Shown here: in pieces, positions 1 through 11,672 of the stretch
How the letters are laid out: each line of letters starts with the position of its first letter
Position numbering within the stretch: position 1 is the first letter of the stretch
Assembly: GCA_029962745.1 (NCBI GenBank)
Contig: CM057165.1
Coordinates: forward strand, 760,093 to 824,092
Length of the DNA stretch: 64,000 nucleotides
Reading direction: 5' to 3'
From: Echinometra lucunter
Taxonomy: Eukaryota; Echinodermata; Echinoidea; Camarodonta; Echinometridae
Notes under the pieces: model-generated
Database searches by the model: none
What the model saw: only the letters and a program-made list of their open reading frames with translations
Told to the model about the DNA's origin: nothing
Program-made: the position numbers and the translations under genes

Positions 1-1410
1 GTGAACCAGAATGGCCTGGTGACTAAGTCGCTGCTGGGCAAGCAGTAGATGACAGGTTTGAATCCGCTGGTTCCAATTTTTTCTGACTTGTGATTTTCAT
101 TACAGATCGAACATACGATCTTTAACACTGGGAGAAAGCTGAAAATTTGCTTCTTAGTACACATGTTGAATGATCAGTGTATACCTCAAAAGATCTAAAA
201 AATGACCAAGAGGATTTTATGGAAAGAGATATCAGGTTTGGTATTAAAGAAATCACTGGATAATGTATTTTATTGAAATACTTGCAAACTATTAATGAAG
301 TTCAGACATACACATACTTGTTAGTAGCAGATAAATCAGTGATGATGCATGAATTTTTATATCTACCACTGTTTTGATATGTGTGTGTTTTTTTTAAAAG
401 AATAATTGATATTCTTCTCTATAATCAGAAATCAAGGTAACCACTATTTTATAATTGCAGGGGATGTATTATTATTCCCTTTGTGGTGCTATTAATTATG
501 TAAATGATATTTGTATTTGATAGATTTTACATCACTCATATGCAATGTATGTCAATTACATGTATATATATTTTTTGTACACATGTATTATAAACTTTTC
601 TTAATTTTTAGTGATGCCACTGGAATATACACTTGATAACTTTTAAGCACCAGTGAGATAGTATTCGATCATAGTGCATAGAAATACTGTCACTTCTTAC
701 ATTTGACCTCAATGTAACCTGTATTAGATCAAGATGCCTAGAAATACATCCAGGTTTTATACATGACCTTTGAAGAACCTATTCAATAGATTGCAATACT
801 AGGAGTTATTGCCATTTTTCACTTGACCTTGGAATGACCTCTACCCTCTGACCTCTGTTTTATAGTTACTCTACTAAGGTCTGTCACAGTGTTTCACATG
901 ATGTTTAAACATGAATGCTACATGCCAACTTTGAGGAAACAAAAACAGTCGTAAATCTGCAGATTCTACATAATTGTTGTAATAAAGACACAATTTATGT
1001 ATATATTTTCTAGTATTTAATATAAGTCTGTATGCCTTTTCAATTACTCCACAACGTATAAGAAGTATTTTGTCCTTATTGTGTATTTTAAAGGTATATT
1101 CCAACTTCATATAAACAAATTAAGTATTTTAGATGCCTTTTGCTGTTTCTGGCAGTTGAGCTGATTGAGTGTGTTTATCACTAATTGTTCTTTGTTTACT
1201 TTGACATACGACATGTCATTATTATTGATGCCAGTGTAGTTCGTCTTATCATGGAGCTTATTCTTATTATGTGAACACCACCTTTTCTGTCAAAATGAGA
1301 TCATGTGAAGGTACACATTTTCACCGTTTCTGCTGACTTTATCTTTACAGAAGGATCATAAACACCTAATTCATCTCTCTTTATATATCTTACATCATCA
1401 AAAACTCAGG

Positions 1411-1680
1411 TGTCGTGTCATGGTCTAGTGAATACGTCACCGGGCTGTAGATCGCAAGGTTGGCGATTCGAGTCCCACCATGGCACCAATGTCTTTTGGC
1501 AAGACATTAATCTACAATTGCCTCTCTCGACCCAAGTATAGTAAATGGGTACCCGGTAGGATGAATTTCCTTGAAATGCTAGAGCGCCTTAATGACGAAA
1601 GGGGAAAAGGATTTTAATTCAATAGAAAAGTTATAAACCCTTAAAATAATAATAATAATAGTGGGTTCTTGTATAGCGCT
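1411..1680 (+). mobile_element. tRNA-headed SINE, rearranged copy
   Basis: The 5' part has a tRNA-like promoter head (TGGTCTAGTG as A-box-like, GGCGATTCGAGTCCC as B-box-like). A body follows that recurs at 19005 and, inverted, at 63787. The 3' half is in the opposite orientation to the copy at 19005: the segment 1594-1734 is inverted and about 20 bases of the SINE body are missing. The tail is an ATA-repeat stretch. Confidence 0.75.
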
Positions 1681-2326
1681 CATGTCCATCAGAATTGACG
1701 CTCCTGGCGCTCCACTGTTATTACCCCTTTCGTCGGGTAGCCAACTCATGCTGCATCGCATTTATACACTCATCATATTTTGTAGAATGCATGAAGATAA
1801 TCGGAAATACATGTTCATTTTAATTCATGAACTGAAATTTATATGATTGTACAAAATCACTTTCAGCCCTAAAAAGTCTTTATCACTCAGTGACCAGGCT
1901 AGGCGCTCTGCAGGAAAGGACGTGCATAGTGAAATTTTTGGTGCAATATTTGTTAGCTCACATTTTATGGGTAGGTTTTTATCATTTTGCATACATGTAT
2001 ATTGGTCATTGCAATAAGTTTCGAACGAGAGTAGTTTCAAGTGATTTTTTTTTTTCATTGTTGTGAGCATTGGTTCAGTTTTGAAATATACTGGTATATG
2101 AAGTTTGCTTTGTTTTTGCTTCGTTAATACAGATATAATTTCAATTGATCTCATTTGATTTGCTTTCATTTTGATTTTCTATGTAAAACTATGCACCGAT
2201 ACTATTTGTATCGCGTGATTAACTCGGGTAGTTAGCTTTGTTTTATTACAATGCCTTAAACACCCTTGGAATGTAATTTTTTTTCATAGTACGATGTCCA
2301 TGTACATGTACACTGTATATGTCAAA

Positions 2327-2738
2327 TTAACCCATTCCTGACAAGAATTATTTAAAGCCTAATTTGATCAGCTTTTATTCTTCAAATTGGCAACACCAAC
2401 ATTTCCTTTATTGCTACATTTTTCTTATAAAACATGTATCTGAAATAAATATAAATTAACAGAATGTATGATGAGAAGTCATAGAGTTGCCAATTTGCAG
2501 GGAAAAACAGTAATTTTAACATTTCGTCTCATTGCCAAATTTAAGGATTTTAATGCTTATTTTCCTTCAAAAAAATTTCAGCATCAAACAACAAATATTG
2601 ATGCAACAAAAATGGGCACAGTAAGTGTAGAATTTTTTGCTCTTTCTGCTCATGTATTTGGTATGATTTTTAGAGCTCTGCATCAAAAGTTATTAGACCA
2701 AACCACATAATGTGGACCCTCTGTCACGAATGGGTTAA
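2327..2738 (+). mobile_element. TTAA-flanked MITE (piggyBac-like), copy A
   Basis: A 412-bp unit bounded by TTAA on both sides, with inverted ends TTAACCCATTCCTGACA and its near reverse complement at the right end. TTAA target sites are the mark of piggyBac-type elements. No transposase is present. The same element sits at 19936-20351 (by segmental duplication) and, independently inserted and inverted, at 23187-23602. Confidence 0.75.
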
Positions 2739-3354
2739 AACTGAAAAGTTGGAATTATCTAATAATGCAACCGCTGTTTTCTCCTCATATTGCACACTCC
2801 TTTGAATGAAATATGTAATATCTAAAATGATATTAGCCCTTTCTTTAAAGATTAAATGCTGAAAGGTCATTATAAAATGAGATAAGTGTAGATAGTTATT
2901 TTTTTTTAATTTCCCAGATTTTATGCCAAATTTATTGAATAAATGTCATCAGTATGTGATATTAGAATACAGTCCAAATTATCACGACGCTCTTATGACG
3001 AAGTGTCGTTTGAATATTTGATAAGTAAATAAAGTGTATATAATATACCAGACTTTCATAATGTACGTTTGATTATTCATCGAGTGTATTGTTATGCTTG
3101 TGGTTGGTACTAGAAATACGACCGGATGCCGTTTTTTCTTCTCTCTCTCTCTCTCTCTGCTCATTTCTGTCCCTTATGATAAGAACGTAAAAGAAAACTT
3201 CCCAAAAATCTGTTTTCAAACTATGCAGGTATTTCTCGAAACGGGATGAAGGGGTGACATAGCCACGGGCGGCTCCAAGGTATTTCGATAAATGGAGGGC
3301 AAAATGGCAGGTGAGCGCCCAAGTTGCTAGCGCGGGAGCTAACCAAGAATGTTA

Positions 3355-3356
3355 TA

Positions 3357-3389
<33 letters not shown>

Positions 3390-3410
3390 GTGATGGTGAT
3401 GGTGATGACA
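3355..3410 (+). repeat. (GAT)n microsatellite
   Basis: A run of GAT/GGT triplets inside duplication copy 1. The matching site in copy 2 (20965-21005) has a different length. Confidence 0.9.
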
Positions 3411-3439
3411 ACATAATTACGATTTTTCTTAACCATTCT

Positions 3440-4200
3440 CGGTATTAGAGATGGAAGGAGAGTGGTTAAAGACACAAGGAGATAGGACAGAGATTAAGGA
3501 GGTGAGATAGAAGGGACCATGAAGAAAGGACAGAGAGGGGACTGTTAATGAAAGAATAAAATCCATATGAATTCATCAGTTGGAGAAACCTATTAGAGAG
3601 ATTGTTGTGATGCAATGGAAGAAAGTTTACATTAAAATCACCAAGAAAATGTATCTGCTTATTTTCGTCTGCTAAATTGCTAACGCATTGCTCGAAATTA
3701 TCATAAAATAGATTAAAGTGAGTATCATGAGCTCTATATATTACACCTAAAATTAAGTTTTTGCTTTGAAGATTGTCAATTTCAATAAACAGAACTTCTA
3801 ATTCATCAAATTTTATATCATTTCGAATTTTGAAATTTAGATGATTATAGCTACGTATAAAATGCGACGCCACCGCCTCTCTAACCTACACGATCAGCTC
3901 TGACCAAATTATAGTTTGGTAAATTAAACAGTGGTGGGGAAGATTGGTGTAACCAAGTTTCACTTATTCCAATTGCAGTGAATCTAAAATGTTTTAATGA
4001 GTTGAGAAGATTTTGAAGATCATCAAAATTCCTGTTTAAGCTTCTAGCACTGATATGCTACAATTTAACATCTTCTATATCATCCTGAAATGTATTTTGA
4101 ATTCAGCAGGAGTATGATATTTGCTCTCAAAAGGATATCCATTTATAGTGTTGTCAAAAATAAAAGGATTGTTATTCATGACCCACAAAGGACGAGCTTA
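3440..4200 (-). pseudogene. Non-LTR retrotransposon endonuclease remnant, copy 1
   Basis: On the reverse strand, broken frames encode the N-terminal part of a LINE ORF2 apurinic-like endonuclease. Visible motifs are LGVIYRAHDT, FLGDFNVN (the GDFN catalytic motif) and, further upstream in a damaged frame, LINE-type endonuclease start sequence. Frameshifts separate the blocks and no reverse transcriptase follows, since the remnant ends at a GAT microsatellite. It is a dead fragment of a CR1/Jockey-type element shared with 20945-21774. Confidence 0.7.
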
Positions 4201-4585
4201 ACTGATCGGAGCCCGACCATTATCAACTTAGAAATTAAATAAAAGGGGAATGGCTGTACATGATTCCTATACGAGATTTTAGAAGAAAAAAAAAAGACTG
4301 AAATTCATGTATGTACATAACTAGTTTATATTTAAAGATGGAATTTAATGCACGACCTTTCGAGCATATTATGAAAGGGAAAGAGAAGAGATAAAGAGAT
4401 TATCAGGAAAATAGATGTCGCTCAAATTTCAATGGCTATGTTATGAACAATAATCTCACGTTTTAGTAGTTAGTGTAAAAGTTACCGTGGAGGTCGAATG
4501 GACTTTTTCCTACTGACTCGGGTACTGTCATTTGAAAAAAGAGCGAAACAAAAACAATAGGAAAACAAAAAGAAGAAAGCAAACC

Positions 4586-4596
4586 CCCCCCCCCCC

Positions 4597-4631
<35 letters not shown>
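4586..4631 (+). repeat. Poly-C/poly-A homopolymer tract
   Basis: A run of C followed by a long run of A. The equivalent position in duplication copy 2 (22170-22210) is a shorter A-rich stretch without the C run. Homopolymer length here is likely to be unreliable. Confidence 0.9.
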
Positions 4632-4632
<1 letters not shown>

Positions 4633-4810
4633 AGAAATGAATAATGGCATGTAGTCGGATATTTTCTCAAATCGATAATGAAAAATAAACAAGGTATTTA
4701 CAAGGTTGAAGAATATACGAAAGCGAAATTTAGGGCTGGTCATTTACAATTTGGGAAACATAAGGAAAGAACTTCTTATCAACGCCTGTCGGTATAGAAC
4801 CGAAGCAGCC

Positions 4811-5651
4811 ATGATGACTCGCAAAACCACCGCTTCTAAGCCGAAACCGGCTTCAGCAACGTCAGCTGCTGCAGCGGCAGCGGCTGCCGCGTCTGAAACA
4901 GAGGATGGAGAATGCGAAGCCCAACCCACCCTTGGAGACCTGCAGAATAGCATTCTCGACTTCAAGAATTTCATATCCAGTAAACTTGATAACATCGCAG
5001 CTGATGTTACTGCCATCAATAAAAGGTTTGATGATCTTAAAAACAGTGTTGACTTCAACTCTACAAAAATTACAGAAATTGAAAAGCAAAAATTGCCCGA
5101 ACTGGAAGTCTCTCTTCAAAAAAAGATCCAATCCTTGGAAAATAAAATCCTGGCACTTGAAATTCACGGTAGAAAATCTAACCTACTCTTCTACGGCCTA
5201 CAGCAAAAGGAAGGAGAAAATGTCTACGAAGTGTTGAAGGCAGCTTTTATTTCCCTCGGGAATGAGAACGCCGCAGCATCTAGAATTGCCATCGCCAACG
5301 CCCATCGTCTCCCTCGACGGGATTGGGAGCCCATGCCGCCCAACAGCCACCCGTACCCATCATAGCACGATTTTGTTACATGCGCGACAGGAATAGCATC
5401 TTAGCGGCCTTCGAAGACCAACAGAGAAAGCGCGCCAAGAATCCGCTGATTCCAGCCACGCCCAACCGCGATTGACCGTCAGGACGGACCTACCGCCCGC
5501 CATGAAAACCCGCCGCTGGATCCTCGCGAATGAAGCGTACAAGCTACGGAAGGAGAAGGGGCTTTCGACAAGAATCTTCGTCAAGGGAACAGAGGTCCAC
5601 TTGCAGTGGAAAGAAAAAGGCACAACCAAGTGGAATGATCACGATGTGTGA
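4811..5651 (+). pseudogene. LINE ORF1 (L1-like RNA-binding protein), frameshifted
   Basis: The open frame starts MMTRKTTASKPKP, then a poly-Ala stretch, an acidic segment, a heptad-rich coiled coil (about residues 45-120) and an RRM-like block with GRKSNLLFYGL. A frameshift near 5320 moves the following block (PIIARFCYMRDRNSILAAF) to another frame. A second shift near 5487 precedes the C-terminal block with RTDLPPAMKTRRWIL and AYKLRKEKGLSTRIF, ending at TGA 5649-5651. This order is typical of L1/Tx1-type ORF1 proteins, which bind element RNA. The element starts right at the end of the segmental duplication match. No ORF2 follows before unrelated sequence. Confidence 0.75.
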
Positions 5652-6639
5652 GATCATGAAAGCACGTAAGCTTAAATCTTGTTAAACTATTATTCATTTA
5701 TGATAGCCTATGACCTAATCACTTCTTGCAAACACGACTAAAGGATCATGGAAATCTCCGAAATTATCAGCGTTGGAGTTTTCTTTCATTTTGATGTTTC
5801 GCATTTCAATTTCAATTTATTACCCCTGTTCATCTCGATTCTAGTGCCATTTTAGACGAAGAAAATTTTCGCCTAAGCTGTACTCAGAGCCCATGTTCCA
5901 GTAATTTTCATAAGTCGTTCCTTGCAAAGAGTAATAAACCAGGAATGTTTCTTACAATGCTTCTACATAATGTATTTTGACGTCTTTTGACGTATCAACC
6001 AGTTTTTATTTTTGATGTATCAACCAATCTCGATTCATCTCGATTGTGGTGCCATTTTGAAACGAGGGAAATCTTCGCTGAAGTTGTTCTCAAAGCTGAC
6101 GTTCGAGCAATTTTTCCATTAAGTTGCTTTTAGCGAAAGAGGAACGATTTTTCGAAATACTTGTGTATGTTGTTGCTTTTATTCGTCATCCTTTTCAACA
6201 GTTGCTTCACTAGAGGAAAACCCATTCAAACATCAATCACTCTGTAATTCTAGCTGAAATTTTGTTGAAATAGAAATGTTATGTTGGGCAATGTGGCTGC
6301 TTTATAGGCCTATATACCCACAGAGTTTTCTCACTATGAGCCTGTGAAAGCCAATAAGAGGTCAATATTTAGGTCACTATACAACTGGTTTATCTGGCCA
6401 CGTCAACCTGAAACGTTATTATGGTTATGCATAAAAATTCTGGATCTGGGTATATAGTAGCTGCCCATAAAAGCATTGACTGTTCTTTTTAACCCTGCTC
6501 TATACATTGTACATTCTACTACTATTTGCATAAAAAAGGATAATTTTCATGAATCTGTATCAGTGCTTCAAGGCATGGCTTTATACTTAATTCAAACCGT
6601 TATTCAACCTGCCTGTCTTATTATGCTTTTGGAATTTCT

Positions 6640-7700
6640 TACGCATGATAGAAGAAAATGTGTCAAACATACTGCTTGCATGCAACCAGTTACTTGATAT
6701 AGACTTGTTATCTTCATGTCTTTGTGTTATCACTTACCTTTGAAAGTTCACATTCTTAACAAGTCATTAGCCTGTATTTGTACTCGATTTCAAAGACTGA
6801 TCAGGGGAGCGGTTTCATGAGGGGTTTTGTCGGCAGTTTTCACCGACTAATTTGCTGTCAGCCAATTACATGAGAGGATTTTCAGTGGCTTGTAACATTG
6901 TCGGTGAAGGATCGCTGGCGGAGCCCTTCTTGGGACGCTCCCCTGAAGACACTTTTCAAAAAAGGATATATCGTACAGGTTTTTTTTTTTTTGTTGTTTT
7001 TTGTTTTTGTTTTGTTTTTTATTTTTGTTTAAGTATGTAAGGTTATGTGTGCACACGTATCATGCATTAGTAATAAACTGCATTTGCCTATATACCTTAC
7101 ATCTCATTCATAGACCGATTGAAGACACTAAAAAAAAAAAATCGTTTACGCTCCTTTAATTGCTAGGGTATGTGTGCACACATTTCATACATTATGTACT
7201 AATGAATTAACATTGGTATCAACGCTAGCCATTTTTTTAATATTTTAGTGCATGCTAGAATGAAAGTGTCTGAAACATACGGCTTGCATGCAAACTCTAT
7301 TAATTTCAACCATTCACTTACTACAGACTCGCTATCTTCAATTCATTGTACTTTCGCTTGGCTTTGAAAGTTTACATCCTTAATAATGCATAATAAGCCT
7401 GTATTGGCACTCGATTTCAAAGATTGATTTGAAGACATTAAAAAAGAAGGAGAGGAAGAGAGAAAAAAAAAAGAAGATACTTCCTACAACTTTTTTTTTT
7501 TTTTTTGTAGTAAGGTTACGTGTATGTGCGCACACGTTTCTGCATTACTAATGAATGCATTAGCTATATACATTACACTCGATTTCAAAGACGATTTGAG
7601 GAAACTGTAAATATACACCCTTTTATATTAATGTCAGGTTATATGTGCGCACATTTCATTTCATTTGCATGCATAACTAATGATTTGTATTAGTAAAGGG
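6640..7700 (+). repeat. Degenerate long-period repeats
   Basis: Two kinds of block alternate. One contains CATACGGCTTGCATGCAA and ACTCGATTTCAAAGA (about 6645-6800 and 7255-7430). The other contains GTGTGCACACGTATCATGCA-like sequence (about 7040-7110, 7160-7200, 7505-7590, 7630-7690). Copies are diverged and unevenly spaced. Confidence 0.6.
6801..6945. mobile_element. MITE with TCAGGGGAGCG inverted ends
   Basis: A 145-bp element with perfect 11-base inverted termini, inserted inside one copy of the degenerate repeat. The paralogous block near 7430 shows an uninterrupted site, which supports a discrete insertion. Confidence 0.65.
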
Positions 7701-9189
7701 TATTTTATTCCATATGAATCTTTAAAGATATATTACAGATGTAATTTAAAATTAAAAAAAAGATATTCATTGACGCATACATTTAAAGGTTGCATTATCC
7801 GTATTCACTTTGCTGGATCGTGTATCGCTCAGTAATGTTTACCTTTTAATTCATTACCTCTCCACGAACTAGCTCTGTATGAACATTATAACACAGTAAC
7901 ATGCAAGTATTCTTGCTGAAAAACTGAAATCAACAGAGTATCACATTTTAATGAATGATTTTACAATTCAACAATGCAACTCAATTTCTCTTGTCATTGA
8001 ACCTGTCTTATATGAATCGCTGAATAAGTTGAATAACATCATATTGTCTGCGATCAGTGAGTCAATTATTCTCATCCTTCAAAGCTCTTTACAGAATAGC
8101 CTTACAAGGCTGTTTGTTTGCCTTTTCTTTTTTCTTTTATAACATGTTTTTCAATGTCACAAAACATAGTTTTCAATGTCACACTCTTCGAGCAATTGGC
8201 TGGGATTTGTCGGGCTGGATTGGGGTTGAGTTTGCCGACTTGGAAACTAGAGCATGAAGAATTGAGTAGAAATGTACTAAATTGTGACGGATTCGTCCTT
8301 GGCCGACTCGGCGGCTTCTTGGTTGGTTGCTCGGGGAGTGAAAAAGTAATTTGTAACATGTGAACTTTGATGCACACACCCAGATCTGTTTTTTGGTTAG
8401 TCAAAACGCTAATGTTAAGTATATAGAATGGGTGTTTCCGTATGGGACCTGAGCTTTTTTTTTTTTTTTTTTTTTTTGTTCTAGTTGCTGTCTTTGAAAA
8501 GGAGAGAGAGAGAGAGTAAGAAAAGAAAATAATTTTAGTATCATGGTGGGAATGATACCGCTAACAACACTCGTTTGAATTTCCATCAACACCGAAGATT
8601 ATAGCTTTAATGCTGTATATATGTACAGATCGTATGCGTGGTTTTCTCTCTCTTTCTCTCTCTCTCTCTCTTTCAATTTACTTCTTTCTTCTTTTCCTTT
8701 CCACCATGAAAAGTATGAATTTTTTATTGGAATGCTTACCTACAATGTGCTCACTATTTTTTTCTCTCATCATGCTCACTGTGATGGTACTGTATAACAT
8801 AATTGTTAAGTTCATTCAGTCAAAATTATCACAAGATTTAATTGCAAATGATATTGATCTTTGTATACATGTATAGGGCATAGGCTGAAAGCCACAGCTG
8901 ATTTAGCTGCCATCTACAGAGGAAAATCTACACGTATACTTATCGTTGTAGTTATATGTGCTTCAATTTTCCGTTCAAATTCATGTTCTGTTTATTCGTT
9001 CTATGTGGCCTTCTGCAGCTGTTGCCTGAAGTTTCTTTGGTGTTCCTTATTTGTTTAACCTCAATGATTATGTAGTCTTGCTTCACCTGGAAATATTCAT
9101 TTTCAGTCTTGTTTTACTTGGCATGAGTAGTTTTCCATTTAGTGATGTCAGTGACTTTGATTTGAACCTTCTTTTTCAATTACAGCATA

Positions 9190-10061
9190 ATGCTGGCAGT
9201 TTTTTCGATTTCTGACGAACAATATGAACAAAATATTTCTGACACTATGAACAACAACGTAGAAGAATTTGAATATACTCTTGATGTCAATGACAAATCA
9301 TTTGTTAAATCTCAATACTACACCCAGAACCAATTTGTCAACAATTTAAAGTCAGCTGGAAAGAATGACTTGAACCTTTTGCATCTTAACATCCGCAGTG
9401 CAAATAAATTTCGAACAACTGAGCTTATTATTAGATAATACTAAAGTAGATTCTTTTGTTATTGGCCTGACCGAAACCTGGTTTACGGATGTTCCTCACA
9501 CTATACATTTCCTTGTCTCAGCATAACCTTATATTTAATAATAGAGTAAATAGGCGAGGTGGTGGAGTAGCACTGTACGTTCCAATACACCTGCATTACA
9601 TTGTACTTCATGACTTAAATCTGATGAATGAAACGATGGAGACGGTTTTTATCGAAATACATTATCCAAAAGAAAAAACGTAGTTATAGGTACAGTTTAT
9701 CGTCCCCTTCTTCCGATCATAATACGTTTCTAAATGAATTACAACAACTGCTTTCTAATCCTTTGCTTCGAAATAAACATTGCTTTTTGATGGGCGATTT
9801 TAATGTTGACCTCTTAAAATGCAGAGAGGATAATTTCTCTCAAGATTTTCTAAACACTTTATTATCATTTTCATTTATTCCGTTGATTACCAGACCTCGA
9901 GATTTTCTTCTCATTCAGGAACTTTAATTGACAATATTTTTCAAACGTTGAGAGAGGAATTGATTCTGGTGTCATTCTGTCTGAACATCTCTGACCATTT
10001 TCTTATTTTCGCTAGGATACTATCTTTCCTTGATAACACTCGTACTCTTCTCATGTAAAAT
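9190..10061 (+). pseudogene. LINE ORF2 endonuclease fragment, cut by the gap
   Basis: Plus-strand broken frames encode a CR1/Jockey-type endonuclease. Blocks seen are LNLLHLNIRSANK, then GLTETWF (catalytic Glu), RRGGGVALYVP, TVYRPPSSDHNTF and CFLMGDFNVDL. At least three frameshifts or stops interrupt it. It runs into the assembly gap, so a reverse transcriptase domain could lie in the missing bases. It differs from the endonuclease remnants at 3440 and 20945. Confidence 0.7.
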
Positions 10062-10561
10062 NNNNNNNNNNNNNNNNNNNNNNNNNNNNNNNNNNNNNNN
10101 NNNNNNNNNNNNNNNNNNNNNNNNNNNNNNNNNNNNNNNNNNNNNNNNNNNNNNNNNNNNNNNNNNNNNNNNNNNNNNNNNNNNNNNNNNNNNNNNNNNN
10201 NNNNNNNNNNNNNNNNNNNNNNNNNNNNNNNNNNNNNNNNNNNNNNNNNNNNNNNNNNNNNNNNNNNNNNNNNNNNNNNNNNNNNNNNNNNNNNNNNNNN
10301 NNNNNNNNNNNNNNNNNNNNNNNNNNNNNNNNNNNNNNNNNNNNNNNNNNNNNNNNNNNNNNNNNNNNNNNNNNNNNNNNNNNNNNNNNNNNNNNNNNNN
10401 NNNNNNNNNNNNNNNNNNNNNNNNNNNNNNNNNNNNNNNNNNNNNNNNNNNNNNNNNNNNNNNNNNNNNNNNNNNNNNNNNNNNNNNNNNNNNNNNNNNN
10501 NNNNNNNNNNNNNNNNNNNNNNNNNNNNNNNNNNNNNNNNNNNNNNNNNNNNNNNNNNNNN
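10062..10561. other. Assembly gap (500 N)
   Basis: Exactly 500 undetermined bases, a conventional placeholder length for a scaffold gap of unknown size. It may hide the rest of the LINE and upstream exons of the deoxyribosyltransferase-like gene. Confidence 0.99.
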
Positions 10562-11210
10562 GGCCTGCTCCTGTATTAAGTCTATGGAAAAGAGAATTCA
10601 TTATGCAACGGGTTAATAAGTTATTAAAAACATGTTTGAAGTGTGCATACTTCAGTGACACTTGGGAATGAAAATTTATAAGAAGGCAATGTTTTCTATC
10701 AGATTCAAAAAAAAGGGTCCTTGTACAGCAGATAATACCTTTGATGTAAACATTGAATTCTGCAAGATACCACTTACACTCTTCCACCTCTTCAGGGGGT
10801 GTAATATAGAGAGATACAATCAATCTTACGATCATTGTAACTCTTTAATACATGGTTTGCCATAGACTTACGACTGATATCAATCATTGATTGATTGTAT
10901 TTTTTATGTTACAGGGCCCAGGTCTTGTGATCATAGAGAACTCACATGACCATTATGAATTAGCTATCATTGTGATGAGATATAAACGGATCTTTTAATT
11001 TCTATGATACCAAATGAAATGACAATAACCTATTTTTAGTCCAAGAGATTTTCAGTTACACTCGAGTTTCCCAAATTTGTCTTACAGGATTATATTGGCA
11101 CTGATTGAGGCAAACGGCATACTGGAGCAATTTGAGGACTTTGCATTCCAAATATTAAAAATTCTAATTCTATATCTTTTTGTTTGTGTACTTCTGACTT
11201 TGTTTTCCAG

Positions 11211-11325
11211 GAAGCATGGTTTGACCCATTTTGACCCTGTAGTGCCCTCCTGGAACCTAAGATATTTCCTGTGGAGACTCAGCCATAGATACTGCAACTC
11301 TTCTTGGACATGTCAATGAATTTCT
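11211..11325 (+). pseudogene. Decayed duplicate of the deoxyribosyltransferase-like exon (first)
   Basis: After a TTTTCCAG acceptor the sequence reads KHGLTHFDPVVPSWNLRYF, closely matching the intact exon at 11362. It then loses frame and runs to a stop. The homology continues at the nucleotide level to about 11325. It is a degenerate tandem copy, unless a truncated isoform uses it. Confidence 0.6.
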
Positions 11326-11361
11326 ATTTTAAGGCCCATATTTGTTCTTCCCTTGTTCTAG

Positions 11362-11506
11362 GAAGCACGGTTTGACCTATTTTGACCCAGTGGTCCCCAA
11401 CTGGATCCTCAGATACCTTCCCCTAGAGGCCCAAGCCAAGGATAACTGTAACTACCTCTTATACGTCATCAATAATCTATCTAGATCTGCTGCTTCTATG
11501 GTGGAG
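11362..11506 (+). CDS. Nucleoside 2-deoxyribosyltransferase-like protein, exon (partial gene)
   Basis: Exon between acceptor CTTGTTCTAG and donor GAG|GTAAAA. It encodes KHGLTYFDPVVPNWILRY, then LEAQAKDNCNYLLYVINNL and SRSAASMVE. This matches the core of the nucleoside 2-deoxyribosyltransferase-like family (also found in the C-terminal part of arthropod Raw proteins), with its YF-(N/D)P-V-W block, acidic EA-K-D block and LLYVI(D/N) strand. It begins in phase 2 and ends in phase 0, joining in frame to the exon at 12563. Upstream exons should encode the family N-terminus; none was recognised between the gap and this exon. Enzymatic activity is not established for animal members. Confidence 0.75.
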
Positions 11507-11587
11507 GTAAAATTGATTTGATTTGTATTTGATTTGATTTATTCATCAACAGTGAAAGAATGAATTAATTCTTTTTTGAATATAATG

Positions 11588-11672
11588 TTAGAGGCCCTAG
11601 CCGAGTATAATATAACTACCTCTAATAATGTCATCAATACTCTCCAGGTCAGCCGCTTCCGTTATAGAGGTA
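11588..11672 (+). pseudogene. Decayed duplicate of the deoxyribosyltransferase-like exon (third)
   Basis: The stretch TTAGAGGCCCTAGCCGAG through TCATCAATACTCTCCAGGTC aligns with the second half of the exon at 11362, including its splice donor region. It has frame-breaking changes. The upstream half is missing. Confidence 0.55.

Larger units (their letters stand above)
1..4771 (+). repeat. Large segmental duplication, copy 1
   Basis: This block is nearly identical to 17566-22350 in the same orientation, offset by about 17.6 kb. The match starts at base 1 (so it may begin outside the window) and stops at about 4771, just after a GGGAAACATAAGG stretch. Differences are scattered substitutions, small indels, microsatellite length changes and one local inversion at 1594-1734. 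It contains a SINE, a TTAA-flanked MITE and a LINE endonuclease remnant; no gene is visible. It could be a true duplication or two haplotypes placed in one scaffold. The gap at 10062 makes the second option worth testing. Confidence 0.9.
5652..9189. other. Non-coding, repeat-rich interval
   Basis: No convincing exon seen. It holds degenerate repeats (6640-7700), a small MITE (6801-6945), poly-T and CT runs (6980-7010, 7490-7508, 8455-8477, 8646-8672), and short AT-rich stretches. Short open frames here are low-complexity or unsupported. Confidence 0.6.

Noticed and set aside
2468..2710. 80-codon open frame inside the TTAA MITE (also at 20081 and reverse at 23196)
   Set aside because: Lies wholly in a MITE, and internal indels change its frame between copies; no domain recognised. 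Kept only as a low-interest observation.
4482..4743. Hydrophobic frames with long Phe and Gly runs
   Set aside because: Translations of the poly-C/poly-A tract.
8118..8404. Overlapping frames on both strands near 8.1-8.4 kb, with weak inverted words (GAGCAATTGGC, GGTTGGTTGCTC)
   Set aside because: No domain and poor pairing; not enough for a gene or a defined MITE.
10020..10835. Long frames crossing the N gap
   Set aside because: They consist mostly of undetermined bases and are artefacts.
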